Assembly (NCBI GenBank): GCA_015061365.1
Contig: SUWS01000019.1
Location: 1-44,501, forward strand
Source of the DNA: Lentimicrobiaceae bacterium
GTDB taxonomy: Bacteria; Bacteroidota; Bacteroidia; Bacteroidales; F082
Direction: 5' to 3'
Length of the DNA: 44,501 nt
Of the stretch, positions 1 to 8,440 are shown piece after piece (positions within the stretch are counted from its first letter, which is position 1; every line of letters begins with the position of its first letter). A model generated the notes under the pieces. It was given only the letters and a program-made list of their open reading frames with translations. It did not search any database and was not told the DNA's origin. The position numbers and the translations under genes were made by a program.

Positions 1-1
1 A

Positions 2-20
2 AGCGGGAATTTAATTCCCG
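2..20. terminator. Palindromic hairpin at window edge
   Basis: The bases form a perfect inverted repeat, GCGGGAA-TTTAA-TTCCCGC. It lies downstream of the minus-strand GntR gene and is probably a terminator for that operon or for a gene outside the window. No long T-run is visible on either side. Confidence 0.4.
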
Positions 21-130
21 CAACTAGATAGTTTCAGTACATTTTGTCGACTGAACTTCTTATGACCCTGCAAATATACACAAAAAAATTATTGATAAAA
101 TGTTTTTTGTAATATAGTATCTACAAATTT

Positions 131-487
131 TCAATTTTCAACTTTCAATTGTCTTTCGATTTCTTCAATTGAAATTCCGTACATCTTCAGTTTCTTGATT
201 ATCTCCGGGAGTTCCTCTTCGATGAATTGTTTCTTCTGTTCTTCGAGGATAATTTCTTTCGCGTTCTCGCTCACGTTGAAGCCGATGCCGCGCTTGTTGA
301 TGATGATGTTCCTGTTCTGAAGTTGTTCGTAAGATCGCATCACCGTATTGGGATTGACACCGACTTCTATCGCCATCTCCCTCACCGACATTATCTTGTC
401 GCCTGACTTATATTTGCCGTTCAATATCATCTCGCAGATGTGATAGTAAATCTGCAAGTAGATCGGCTGGTGTGACTTGAATTCCAT
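131..487 (-). CDS. GntR-family (YtrA-type) transcriptional regulator
   Basis: This 118-residue protein has a winged helix-turn-helix of the GntR family in its first 75 residues (QPIYLQIYYHICEMIL, then SVREMAIEVGVNPNTVMRSY, then the wing KRGIGF), followed by a short helical tail. The short tail without a ligand domain is typical of the YtrA subgroup, which represses its neighbouring ABC exporter genes. I chose the ATG at 487; a TTG two codons upstream is also open. The gene starts 2 bp after the permease stop, so the two are probably translationally coupled and the gene is last in the ABC operon. The last residues, LKVEN, are encoded by the intergenic repeat family seen throughout the window. 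Confidence 0.85.
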   Translation of the reverse strand: MEFKSHQPIYLQIYYHICEMILNGKYKSGDKIMSVREMAIEVGVNPNTVMRSYEQLQNRNIIINKRGIGFNVSENAKEIILEEQKKQFIEEELPEIIKKLKMYGISIEEIERQLKVEN

Positions 488-489
488 AA

Positions 490-1314
490 TCAATATTTTT
501 GTTTTCTGATTTTATAATATGTGAGATACAGTAAGACGGTAGAGATGATGACGTTAACGACATAACCTCCGTAGTAGATCCATCTTATGAGAGCCATGTT
601 AAATTCGTGAAATTCCTCTTCGGTAAATGAACTGTCGAATCCTTCATAGTTCATGGAAAAACGTATCACCGCCACCATCGCTATTATTCCAACAACGACG
701 AGTATTCCGATGGTCTTGCTGACCTTACGTTTCTTGAAAAGCATATTGGTGAATATGAATATCGAGACGTATGCTAAGAACGCGAAGAATTTATACAAAG
801 GCAGCTTCGTTATATCGTCGTAATATTCAGCGGCGTCGCTGTTTATGTTAGGATCTATTGTGACGATGTCGGAGTTGAAAATCTGATTGAAGACGAATCC
901 GTCGTAAGGATTGTTTCCAGGTATCAAGGTAAGAATTGTGTCGATTGCTACTGCGCCAGTCATATATACGATAGGTGTAGCGACACAGCAGAAGAATATC
1001 ATGCTGAGGAATTTTTCCAAAGTAGAAGCCGGCAGCATAGCGAACTGTATTCCTCTTCTCGGGTCGTTACATGTTTTGTAGAGACGTGAAGGTGCGAGTA
1101 TGACAGCCAATATCATAATGAATTTCAATATTCCATAACGTCCTCCGTGCATATAAGGAGAATCGAAGGTGCTCATGTTGGTGTAAAACAGGAACCATAT
1201 TCCTATAGGGAGTGCGAGAAGAACTATCAGCGTCCAGCCGAAGTTCTTAAAATAACTCATGGCATCGTACCTGACGATATTGCCGAATCTTTTTATATCA
1301 AATGTTTTGTTCAT
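490..1314 (-). CDS. ABC exporter permease-like membrane protein
   Basis: This 274-residue protein has about six to seven hydrophobic segments (for example WTLIVLLALPIGIWFLFY near residue 28, then LKFIMILAVILA, and TIGILVVVGIIAMVAVI near residue 200). It lies between the ATPase gene and the GntR gene on the same strand, so it is most simply the membrane subunit of that exporter. I see no characteristic motif of a named permease family, and the substrate is unknown. YtrA-type operons in Firmicutes respond to cell-envelope stress, but that role is only an analogy here. Confidence 0.7.
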   Translation of the reverse strand: MNKTFDIKRFGNIVRYDAMSYFKNFGWTLIVLLALPIGIWFLFYTNMSTFDSPYMHGGRYGILKFIMILAVILAPSRLYKTCNDPRRGIQFAMLPASTLEKFLSMIFFCCVATPIVYMTGAVAIDTILTLIPGNNPYDGFVFNQIFNSDIVTIDPNINSDAAEYYDDITKLPLYKFFAFLAYVSIFIFTNMLFKKRKVSKTIGILVVVGIIAMVAVIRFSMNYEGFDSSFTEEEFHEFNMALIRWIYYGGYVVNVIISTVLLYLTYYKIRKQKY

Positions 1315-1319
1315 AATGT

Positions 1320-1476
1320 TTTATTTTAAAGTTTAGAGTTAATAGTTTAAAGTTTAAAGTAGTTTTAGAGTTGATAGTTTTAAGTTTTAAAGTTTATCGA
1401 AATCCGACCTTAAACCTTAAGCATTAAACCTTAAACCAAATTCCCTTAATTGTTAACTGTTAATTGTAAATTGTTA
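1320..1476. repeat. Heptameric repeat tract (TTTAAAG / CCTTAAA / AATTGTT types)
   Basis: The spacer between the permease and ATPase genes consists of degenerate tandem copies of 7-bp words: tttaaag, then ccttaaa, then gttaatt/gtaaatt. The same words recur in most spacers of the window. Confidence 0.8.
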
Positions 1477-2358
1477 ATTCTCAAAAATCTCTCTTATCTT
1501 CTTCTTATTATTTCTCACTGCGTTGAAGAGTGCCTCCACGTTAACTTTGCTTTCCATCTCGAATTTGTTAGGAAGCACGTTGATGTAACCGCCCGGCATC
1601 ATCTCCGAATAGAGAGCGTCGTCAGATTTCTCAGCGCCATATTCGAAATAGAGCTTTTTAGAAATCTCCTCGAAGGTAGCGTCGAGCAAAACCTCGTCGT
1701 GGTCGAGAATCACTATAGGGTCGATGAGATTTTCCACATCCTTCACCTGATGCGTAGAAATTATGATTGTAGGGACGTGGCTTGCCGCGTCCTTATTTGC
1801 CGCGTCCGTACCTGCCGCGTCCGTACCTGCCGCGTCGGTACTGTGTTCCAATATCACTTTCCTAAACTTAGCTTTCGACGGAATATCCAATCCGTTGGTA
1901 GGCTCGTCTAAGAGCAGATAATCTGTGCGTAAGGAGAGAGCACATGCAAGCAAAGCCTTTTTCTTTTGTCCGTAAGAAAGGGCGGAGAATTTTCTTGTGA
2001 CATCGACTTCCAATTCCTGCATGAGATCTATGAAATATTGATGGTCGTAGCGAGGATAGAACACGCCTAACTTCTTGACAAACAGTTCCGGTGTGGTGTC
2101 GTCGGTTATGACTTCTTCCGGAAGGTAGAATATGTTTTGCAGGAAGTAAGGATTTCTTTCTGAAGGGATGAACTCATCGACGGTGCAAGAGCCGGCGTTT
2201 GCCTGTTGCAGACCGCAAATAAGTTTGAGGAGAGTTGTCTTTCCGACACCGTTTTCGCCGAGAAGACCATAAACGTTACCCTCTTTGAAATTGAGGCTGA
2301 TGTTTTTGAAGACAGCTGCGTTTTTGTAGCTGAAATCGAGATTTTTTATTGCAATCAT
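1474..2358 (-). CDS. ABC transporter ATP-binding protein
   Basis: This 294-residue ATPase has all the nucleotide-binding motifs: Walker A GENGVGKTT (about residues 34-42), signature LSYGQKKK, Walker B YLLLDEPTNGLD and the H-loop STHQ. It should power the permease encoded just downstream. Between Walker B and the H-loop it carries an Ala/Asp/Thr-rich insert built from GTDAA units, encoded by tandem 15-bp repeats at about 1785-1845. Related ATPases normally have only a short link there. The remaining C-terminal part (about 90 residues) is the usual extension of drug or lantibiotic-type exporters. It is the first gene of the three-gene minus-strand operon. Confidence 0.9.
   Translation of the reverse strand: MIAIKNLDFSYKNAAVFKNISLNFKEGNVYGLLGENGVGKTTLLKLICGLQQANAGSCTVDEFIPSERNPYFLQNIFYLPEEVITDDTTPELFVKKLGVFYPRYDHQYFIDLMQELEVDVTRKFSALSYGQKKKALLACALSLRTDYLLLDEPTNGLDIPSKAKFRKVILEHSTDAAGTDAAGTDAANKDAASHVPTIIISTHQVKDVENLIDPIVILDHDEVLLDATFEEISKKLYFEYGAEKSDDALYSEMMPGGYINVLPNKFEMESKVNVEALFNAVRNNKKKIREIFEN
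1784..1847. repeat. 15-bp tandem repeat inside the ABC ATPase gene
   Basis: The unit is close to cgtccgtacctgccg and occurs about four times with small changes. Being a multiple of 3 it keeps frame and encodes GTDAA-type pentapeptides. Confidence 0.8.
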
Positions 2359-2387
2359 ATTTTTTATTTTTTGTTTAAAATTTATTT

Positions 2388-2710
2388 TTTTTAGTCAACG
2401 GACAATAGTCAACAGTCAACAGACTTTGTCCATTTATTTTAGTTTAAAGTTTATAGTTTAAAGTTTAAAGTAGTTTTAAAGTTGAGAGTTTTAAGTTTTA
2501 AAGTTTATCGTAACTCCAACCTTAAACCAATTTGAGTTTAAAGTTTAAGGCTTAAAGTTTAAAGTAGTTTTAAAGTTGAGAGTTTTAAGTTTTAAAGTTT
2601 ATCGTAATCCTAACTTTAAGCCTTAAGCATTAAACCAATTTAACATTTTTTGCTTTGAGCTTTGAGCCTTTGCCCATAGCTCGTAGCTCAAAACCTAATT
2701 TTCAATTTTC
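2388..2710. repeat. Heptameric repeat spacer
   Basis: This spacer of about 340 bp holds no gene. It is made of blocks of gtcaacg/gacaaca, tttaaag, ccttaaa, gctttga/gctcgta and tttcaat words. The central tttaaag block appears twice in tandem (about 2440-2520 and 2530-2605). Confidence 0.8.
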
Positions 2711-3901
2711 AACTTTCAATTTATTAATGATTTCAGAGTAGTCTCCCAAGTCTCCTGTTTCATAGACGATTTCCTTATTGGGAGAAACCAAATAATAATA
2801 TCCCAATGTTGGAATATTGATGACTGTCATAATATCTTTTGCAGAATACGCTATATCTTCGGAATTTGATTTTGAGGCGATTTGTCTTATGTGTTCTAAA
2901 TTATTGGAACGATATTCTATTGCCAAAATCTTAATTCCTTCATTTTCAAGAATCCTATATCCTAACGAATCTTTTTCGTGAGAATATTCCTTAAGATGTT
3001 GCAGACACGGACCGCAATTTGTAGTCCAGAAGTTAAGCAATATCCAGCCGTCTTGTTCTCTGATGGAAGTTGTATCGCCTTCAAGATTTACGAGAGGATA
3101 ATCTAACAAACCCTCTGACATCTGATTGGAGATTGCCATTACCGGCATCGTAAATTCATCATATCTTGAATAAGGTTCATATTCTGCATTGCTGAAATCA
3201 AAGATAGAGTCGATATAGCTTTGTCGATTTTCATAACTCACGTCATAGAAAGTGAGATATTCAAGAACAGTGAAGTCGTCTTCGTTCCATTCCATATAAA
3301 TACTGTCTAAAAAGTTTGTCTCTGTATTTATATATGAATCTACATTACAGTTGAATCCTATAGTCTTGGATCTGTATTTATTGTAAGAAACATTATTCAT
3401 TTCAACAGTATCGACAGAATAGAAACTATGCCACAAAGCCCATGAATAAGCGAAGTCGATAGGTTTCATAAAGAAAGGACAGTACTGAAAATACTTGTGA
3501 ATCTTACCTGTTGTCGCTAAGTTTTGGTAAGTTCTGCTTTTATCTTTCCTATTTTTCTTTATGTTGTAGATGTTGTATTTGTCTTTGTCAATTCTTTTAT
3601 AGTATTTTTCGGTAATCAACATATAGTCGTTTTTGTCATTTATAAAGACCATTGAATTGTCGTCATCATATTTTATAATGACATCCGATACAATATCCCA
3701 GTAAAGAGAATCATTGTAGTAATGAATTATCCTATATTTAAACGAAACCCATTCGTGAGAATCTGCGAAAGCTGCAGCCTGTTGCTTGTATCGTTTAGAA
3801 ACTTTGAGATTCATTTTATCTTCAGTTTCTTGCGCATTGCTATAATCGACAAATGTTAATATGAATGAAAATAAGCAAATTAATTTTAGAAATGTTTTCA
3901 T
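2702..3901 (-). CDS. Secreted TlpA-like thioredoxin-fold protein (CGPC)
   Basis: This 399-residue protein begins with a signal peptide ending near NAQ. A divergent N-terminal region of about 270 residues matches nothing I recognise. The C-terminal part is a TlpA/AhpC-like thioredoxin fold: LLNFWTTNCGPCLQHL holds the redox motif CGPC and IPTLGYYYLVS the cis-proline strand. It probably acts in the periplasm on thiols or disulfides. The neighbouring gene is a paralogue whose C-terminal domain is nearly identical while its N-terminal region is diverged. The final residues, KLKVEN, come from the intergenic repeat family. Confidence 0.8.
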   Translation of the reverse strand: MKTFLKLICLFSFILTFVDYSNAQETEDKMNLKVSKRYKQQAAAFADSHEWVSFKYRIIHYYNDSLYWDIVSDVIIKYDDDNSMVFINDKNDYMLITEKYYKRIDKDKYNIYNIKKNRKDKSRTYQNLATTGKIHKYFQYCPFFMKPIDFAYSWALWHSFYSVDTVEMNNVSYNKYRSKTIGFNCNVDSYINTETNFLDSIYMEWNEDDFTVLEYLTFYDVSYENRQSYIDSIFDFSNAEYEPYSRYDEFTMPVMAISNQMSEGLLDYPLVNLEGDTTSIREQDGWILLNFWTTNCGPCLQHLKEYSHEKDSLGYRILENEGIKILAIEYRSNNLEHIRQIASKSNSEDIAYSAKDIMTVINIPTLGYYYLVSPNKEIVYETGDLGDYSEIINKLKVEN

Positions 3902-3960
3902 TTTGTTTGTTTTCGTCTCGCGGTTCCTTACTCCGCTTTGTTGGTGAGACGATTCTTTTT
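3902..3960 (-). promoter_or_regulatory. Duplicated leader hairpin of thioredoxin-like gene (copy 1)
   Basis: The bases immediately upstream of the start codon are the same as those at 5322-5380. They contain a nested hairpin, CGTCTC...GAGACG outside and GCGG...CCGC inside. It may be a 5' untranslated element; its function is unknown. Confidence 0.5.
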
Positions 3961-4045
3961 TGCTTCGAGCTTTGAGCAGTGAGCAGTGAGTCTTTGCTCG
4001 TTGCTCATGGCTCGTAGCTCATAGCCTAATTTTCAATTTTCAATT
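3958..4045. repeat. Repeat tract of GAGCTTT / GCTCGTA / TTTCAAT words
   Basis: Degenerate 7-bp words (gagcttt, gagcagt, gctcatg, gctcgta), then ttttcaa copies. It runs into the 3' end of the next minus-strand gene and encodes that protein's C-terminal residues. Confidence 0.75.
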
Positions 4046-5321
4046 TATTAATAATTTCAGAATAGTCTCCCAAGTCTCCGGTTTCATAGACGATTTCCTT
4101 GTCGGGAGAAACCAAGTAATAATATCCCAATGTCGGAATATTGATGGTTGTTCCTATTCCCTTGCCGGAATACATAATATCTTCCGACTTGGTTTTAGAT
4201 GCTCTCTTGGCGATAATTTCCATATTGTTGGATTTATGTTCTATAGCCAAAATTTTAATGCCTTCATTTTCTAACATTCTGTATCCCAACGAATCTTTTT
4301 CCGCAGACATTCTCATCAGATGTTCTATGCAAGGTTCACATCCGGTAGTCCAGAAGTTAAGCAATATCCAGCCTTCTTGTTCTCTGATGGAAGTGGTGTC
4401 GCCTTCAAGATTTACGAGAGGATAATCTAGCAATTCGTCGCATGCGGTCTTATTCTCGCTCCGAGTCTGACATTGTGGAGATGTCTTCTCGTCATAATGA
4501 GCATAATCGGCATAACGAATACTTTGTAGATCGAAGATAGAATCTAAGATATGCTGTTTAGATTCAAAACTGTAATTATCTATCTTATAATAGTTATTGT
4601 ATATTTCACCGTATGAATTTTTGTATATACTACTGTCATCTCTTAATGAAGATGTTGAATAACTATAAACGCTGTCGATAAGACCCGTCTCAGCATCGAC
4701 AAAGGTATGTGTTCTGTTATATATTATCTCTAAAGATGTAGTTACAAGTGGATCTACGGTGTGATATTTAATATACGATTTGCTGTTTATATCCATAATA
4801 TCAGCATCTATAACAGTAGCTGGAGTGCAGAACTGCGATTTTATCTTTGATTGTGTTGTGTATAAATAATAACCTAATCTGCTGAAATAAACAGGGATGT
4901 CGCCCATAAGCGGAAACGAATGATAAGCGTCTCCGAAGAAATGACGGTTTTTATAAGTAATGATATTATGCTCGTTATGCATTATCTTTTCAAATTTATC
5001 TTTTGAGATACGGAACTCTTCAGATGTCAAATCATTGTCGTATAAATCTTTCCTGCCTACATATATGGTAGGATTTTTCTTGTCATAATGCATAATGACG
5101 CTATACTTCACTTCCCAGTTGAAAGTATCATTTCTGTAATTCTGATGACAGACATCAAAGCTGAGCCATTCATATTTTTTTGCCACTTCCTTAGCCATCC
5201 GTTTAAATTCTTTTTTAGGGTGTTTAAATTCTTCTTTAGGGGTTGAATTTTCCTGAGCGAAACAGGATAGAGACAATATGAAGAAAAAGGCAATTGAGAA
5301 ATATTTTAGAAATATTTTCAT
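4026..5321 (-). CDS. Secreted TlpA-like thioredoxin-fold protein (CEPC), paralogue
   Basis: This protein has 431 residues from the ATG at 5321, which starts a clear signal peptide (MKIFLKYFSIAFFFILSLSC). The frame is open 25 codons further, but that stretch is the duplicated leader element and is unlikely to be translated. The C-terminal domain has FWTTGCEPCIEHL (redox motif CEPC rather than CGPC) and IPTLGYYYLVSPDKEIVYE. The signal peptide and last 120 or so residues closely match the neighbour at 2702-3901, whereas the middle is diverged. That suggests a tandem duplication with later homogenisation of the C-terminal domain. Its partners are unknown. Confidence 0.8.
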   Translation of the reverse strand: MKIFLKYFSIAFFFILSLSCFAQENSTPKEEFKHPKKEFKRMAKEVAKKYEWLSFDVCHQNYRNDTFNWEVKYSVIMHYDKKNPTIYVGRKDLYDNDLTSEEFRISKDKFEKIMHNEHNIITYKNRHFFGDAYHSFPLMGDIPVYFSRLGYYLYTTQSKIKSQFCTPATVIDADIMDINSKSYIKYHTVDPLVTTSLEIIYNRTHTFVDAETGLIDSVYSYSTSSLRDDSSIYKNSYGEIYNNYYKIDNYSFESKQHILDSIFDLQSIRYADYAHYDEKTSPQCQTRSENKTACDELLDYPLVNLEGDTTSIREQEGWILLNFWTTGCEPCIEHLMRMSAEKDSLGYRMLENEGIKILAIEHKSNNMEIIAKRASKTKSEDIMYSGKGIGTTINIPTLGYYYLVSPDKEIVYETGDLGDYSEIINKLKIEN

Positions 5322-5380
5322 TTTGTTTGTTTTCGTCTCGCGGTTCCTTACTCCGCTTTGTTGGTGAGACGATTCTTTTT
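5322..5380 (-). promoter_or_regulatory. Duplicated leader hairpin of thioredoxin-like gene (copy 2)
   Basis: This is the same element as at 3902-3960, at the same distance from the start codon. It shows that the upstream region was duplicated with the gene. Confidence 0.5.
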
Positions 5381-5387
5381 TTAAGTC

Positions 5388-5640
5388 AACGGACAACAGT
5401 CAACAGTCAACAGTCAACAGACTTTGTCCATTTATTTTAGTTTAAAGTTTATAGTTTAAAGTTTAAAGTAGTTTTAAAGTTAAGAGTTTTAAGTTTTAAA
5501 GTTTATCCTAATCCTAACCTTAAACCTTAAGCATTAAACCTTAAACCAATTTAACATTTTTTTGCTTTGAGCTTTGAGCCTTTGCTCGTTGCTCATGGCT
5601 CGTAGCTCATAGCCTAATTTTCAATTTTCAACTTTCTCAT
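5388..5640. repeat. Heptameric repeat spacer
   Basis: Blocks of tcaacag/gacaaca, tttaaag, ccttaaa, gctcgta and tttcaat words in the same order as at 2388-2710, so the whole spacer has been copied. Confidence 0.8.
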
Positions 5641-5895
5641 GTCCCTACTTTTCGTATCTTTGCAAAGCAAAGTCAAAAGCGAGGTTTCGGCGTGCAATAA
5701 TCTGCCATGAAACAGATTCGTTAAAGATTCTCTTTGCCTTTGTGGTGTTTGTTTGCAGGAAACGGTTTCTTTTTTTGCCCTTATACCGTTTTCTGCCGCG
5801 ACACCATTTCTCATCCTTCATAATTAGGCGCACACTCTTTCATCATGAAGGCGTAATCCAATTCGTTTTTCATTTTTTTGTTATAATCCAATTTT
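5641..5895. other. Spacer with no convincing gene
   Basis: Two overlapping minus-strand reading frames of about 60 codons are open here, rich in Arg and Lys. Neither has a signal, a domain or a clear start. A cgtatctttgcaaag box resembles a plus-strand -7 promoter element. I call it non-coding or decayed. Confidence 0.4.
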
Positions 5896-6198
5896 TTAAA
5901 CTTTCTTTAATCTTCTGAAGCAGACTATTATGGAGCCTATTATGAAGATTATCGTAATTGCAAGATTGAAATAATTCCTATCACCGGCAATCCAGCTTAG
6001 GCGTAGCTGCTTCGCAAAAAATGCTGAAACTGAAGTTATCAAAAAGATTTTCGCCACATTGATAACTCTTTTCTTCTTCTTATACTTTTCCGGATTCACT
6101 TCCGCAATCTCGTCAAGATGTCTTTCTATCAGTCTTCTGAATATCACGATAGCAATAATAAGAGCTATCGCAGAAATAAGATTTAATGTTGTACTCAT
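5896..6198 (-). CDS. Small membrane protein, function unknown
   Basis: This 100-residue protein has three predicted membrane segments: ISAIALIIAIVIF near the N-terminus, VAKIFLITSVSAFFA in the middle and LAITIIFIIGSIIVCF near the end. A charged cytosolic loop (EVNPEKYKKKKR) separates the first two. I do not recognise the family. It is isolated, with repeat tracts on the upstream side, and nothing in the context suggests a role. Confidence 0.6.
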   Translation of the reverse strand: MSTTLNLISAIALIIAIVIFRRLIERHLDEIAEVNPEKYKKKKRVINVAKIFLITSVSAFFAKQLRLSWIAGDRNYFNLAITIIFIIGSIIVCFRRLKKV

Positions 6199-6600
6199 AA
6201 TTTTTTTAGTTTAAAGTTTAAGGTTTAAAGTTTAAAGTTTATCGTAACTCCAACCTTAAACCTTAAGCCTTAAACCTTAAACCAATTTTAGTTTAAAGTT
6301 TAAAGTAGTTTTAAAGTTGAGAGTTTTAAGTTTTAAAGTTTATCGTAACTCCAACCTTAAACCTTAAGCATTAAACCTTAAACCAATTTTAGTTTAAAGT
6401 TTAAGGTTTAAAGTTTAAAGTAGTTATAAAGTTAAGAGTTTTAAGTTTTAAAGTTTATCGTAACTCCAACCTTAAACCTTAAGCATTAAACCTTAAACCA
6501 ATTTAACATTTTTTGCTTTGAGCTTTGAGCCTTTGTTCGTTGCCCATAGCTCGTAGCTCAAAACCTAATTTTCAATTTTCAATTTTAATTTTTCCTTCCA
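6199..6600. repeat. Long heptameric repeat spacer
   Basis: About 400 bp hold three successive blocks, each tttaaag-rich then ccttaaa-rich, closing with gctcgta and tttcaat words. The rest of the gap to 6748 contains a T-run of about 16 at 6693-6709 and the promoter of the next gene. Confidence 0.85.
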
Positions 6601-6722
6601 CTACGTCAAAGAACCTTCTGCCTGTTTGCTGTATTAGTTAACTAAGACACTGCAAAAGTACACAAAATATTTTACATGTCAAGAGAAAAATGTTTTTTTT
6701 TTTTTTTTTGCGAAAAAAAACA

Positions 6723-6730
6723 TAACTTTG
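6723..6730 (+). promoter_or_regulatory. -7 promoter box TAACTTTG
   Basis: It matches the Bacteroidota -7 consensus TAnnTTTG and lies 18 bp before the start codon of the PEGA-domain gene, implying a very short leader. Confidence 0.5.
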
Positions 6731-6748
6731 CCGTATTAAAATGAATGT

Positions 6749-7528
6749 ATGATGAAAAGGTTTCTGATTATAATATCGCTGTTCTTCATATCATTAACAG
6801 CATATTCACAGGTCGCGGTAAATGACTCTATTCCTGGAAGCAAGAAAATAACAATCTCCACTTATATTGTGGGCGACAGCGTTCGCATCGATGATAAATA
6901 TGTCGGTAAAACTCCGCTCGACATTTTTATTATGCCTGGAAAACATAATGTAGAAGTATGGCGCGACAAGGCGTTCGACATCAGAGAGATTGAAATCACA
7001 GAAGAATCTAAGCCTTTGGTTTTATTCCGTCCTAAGAGAGAGACCTTAGCTCAATATCTTTCAAAAGGCGTCAACTTCATCACACTCAATGCTGCCTATT
7101 CCTTAGCGCCGCAAATGTCGTTTGGATTGACATACGGTAGCGTCAGAAAATATGGATGGTTCGTATCTGTGATGTCGGACCTCGATTTCTACGGGTTTAC
7201 GAGCAAAGGCTTTACAGAAGGCGGTATCATCACACTTACAGGAAACGACAGGACTACACGCTTCTCCTTAACAGGTGGCGCGATTATAAATTTAGATAGA
7301 TGTGTATGTCTTAGGGCTGGTGCCGGTTTTGGCATGAGAGTAAGGGAAATCGAGACAATCGAAAATGAGTGGTATCGATATGATAAGAATTCAACCGTTG
7401 GTGTAGACGTCACGTTAGGATGTTTGTTTAATCTGAAACATCTTACGATAAGCGTTGATATGGTGACAACAAACTTCAAGACTATTGAAGGTAAATTAGG
7501 ACTTGGTTTTAACTGGAGAAAAAAATAA
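6749..7528 (+). CDS. PEGA-domain outer-membrane beta-barrel-like protein
   Basis: This 259-residue protein has a signal peptide ending AYSQ. A PEGA-like domain follows at about residues 35-85 (VGDSVRIDDKYVGKTPLDIF, then GKHNVEVW). The remaining part alternates polar and aromatic residues in short strands (MSFGLTYGSV, FSLTGGAIINL, VGVDVTLGCLF) and ends GLGFNWRKK, as in outer-membrane barrels. It probably sits in the outer membrane with the PEGA domain in the periplasm or binding the envelope. A second ATG follows the first directly, and either could be used. The FGE-fold lipoprotein gene begins 6 bp downstream, so the two form an operon. Confidence 0.75.
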   Translation: MMKRFLIIISLFFISLTAYSQVAVNDSIPGSKKITISTYIVGDSVRIDDKYVGKTPLDIFIMPGKHNVEVWRDKAFDIREIEITEESKPLVLFRPKRETLAQYLSKGVNFITLNAAYSLAPQMSFGLTYGSVRKYGWFVSVMSDLDFYGFTSKGFTEGGIITLTGNDRTTRFSLTGGAIINLDRCVCLRAGAGFGMRVREIETIENEWYRYDKNSTVGVDVTLGCLFNLKHLTISVDMVTTNFKTIEGKLGLGFNWRKK

Positions 7529-7534
7529 GATTAT

Positions 7535-8317
7535 ATGAAAAGGATTTCTTTGATAATAGCGATGACATTGATGGCAGTTCTTGTGTCGTGCAAGAAGGAT
7601 ACTGTTTTTGTAGAAGATTCAAATTGTATAGTTGTTAATGGTGAGCCTATTGAATATAATATGATTTATGTAGAAGGAGGTCAGTTTGAGATGGGATGCG
7701 AGGATTCGGAATCTCATTGGACGGAGTTTCCTGTACACACTGTGACCCTCGACAGTTATTATATAGGTGAGACGGAGGTTACCCAAGAACTGTGGACTGC
7801 CGTCATGGGAAGCAATCCGAGTTATTTTGTGGGCGACAGACGTCCCGTGGATAATGTCTCATGGTACGATTGTCAGGAATTCATTTCAAGGCTGAACCAT
7901 CTTACAGGCAAGACGTTCAGGCTTCCTACAGAGGCGGAATGGGAATATGCCGCTCGGGGCGGACGTATGAGTAAGGGCTACAAATATGCAGGCAGCGATC
8001 TTTTATATCAGTTCGCTTGGTATATTGAAAATAGCGGCGCACAATCTAAAAAAGTGAAAAGCAAGGCTTCCAACGAACTCGGTATCTACGATATGAGCGG
8101 CAACCTCTGGGAATGGTGCAACGATTGGTATGCTGTTTACCAAAGTGGTTATTATATCAACCCGACAGGACCTGCTACAGGTAATTTCAAGGTGTTACGT
8201 GGTGGCAGCTGGCAAGACTATCCTACGCAAAACAGGGTCTATTACAGAAACAATGAAGGACATCCGGAATCGAGAAATAACATCTATGGATTCAGATTGG
8301 TGATGGAGAAACTGTAA
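7535..8317 (+). CDS. SUMF1/FGE-sulfatase-domain lipoprotein
   Basis: This 260-residue protein has a lipoprotein signal peptide with lipobox VLVSC at about residue 19. From residue 45 it is a formylglycine-generating-enzyme-like (SUMF1) domain. Typical landmarks are MIYVEGGQFEMGC, YYIGETEVTQELW, RPVDNVSWYDCQEF, RLPTEAEWEYAARGG, MSGNLWEWCNDWY, LRGGSW and YGFRLV. Many Bacteroidota surface proteins use this fold without enzyme activity. I do not see the paired catalytic cysteines of true FGE, so a binding or structural role is more likely. It is co-transcribed with the PEGA-domain gene. Confidence 0.85.
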   Translation: MKRISLIIAMTLMAVLVSCKKDTVFVEDSNCIVVNGEPIEYNMIYVEGGQFEMGCEDSESHWTEFPVHTVTLDSYYIGETEVTQELWTAVMGSNPSYFVGDRRPVDNVSWYDCQEFISRLNHLTGKTFRLPTEAEWEYAARGGRMSKGYKYAGSDLLYQFAWYIENSGAQSKKVKSKASNELGIYDMSGNLWEWCNDWYAVYQSGYYINPTGPATGNFKVLRGGSWQDYPTQNRVYYRNNEGHPESRNNIYGFRLVMEKL

Positions 8318-8352
8318 TCAATTCATAATTCATAATGCATAATGCATAATTT

Positions 8353-8397
8353 ATGATGGATGATAATTATCGTTATAAATATCGTTCATCATATTTT
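8353..8397. terminator. Terminator hairpin after the PEGA/FGE operon
   Basis: ATGATGgATGATA...TATCgTTCATCAT forms a stem followed by seven T. It ends the plus-strand operon at 8317. Direct copies of ataatgc words precede it. Confidence 0.65.
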
Positions 8398-8440
8398 TTT
8401 GTTAACTTTGTGGTCTCGTTGAAAGGAAAGTTTTATTTTG

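Noticed and set aside
1320..1476. CRISPR array, suggested by the dense short repeats
   Set aside because: Units are 7 bp, contiguous and degenerate, without unique spacers of regular length.
5645..5833. Arg/Lys-rich minus-strand frames of about 60 codons
   Set aside because: Two frames overlap each other, neither shows a domain or signal, and composition looks like spacer DNA.
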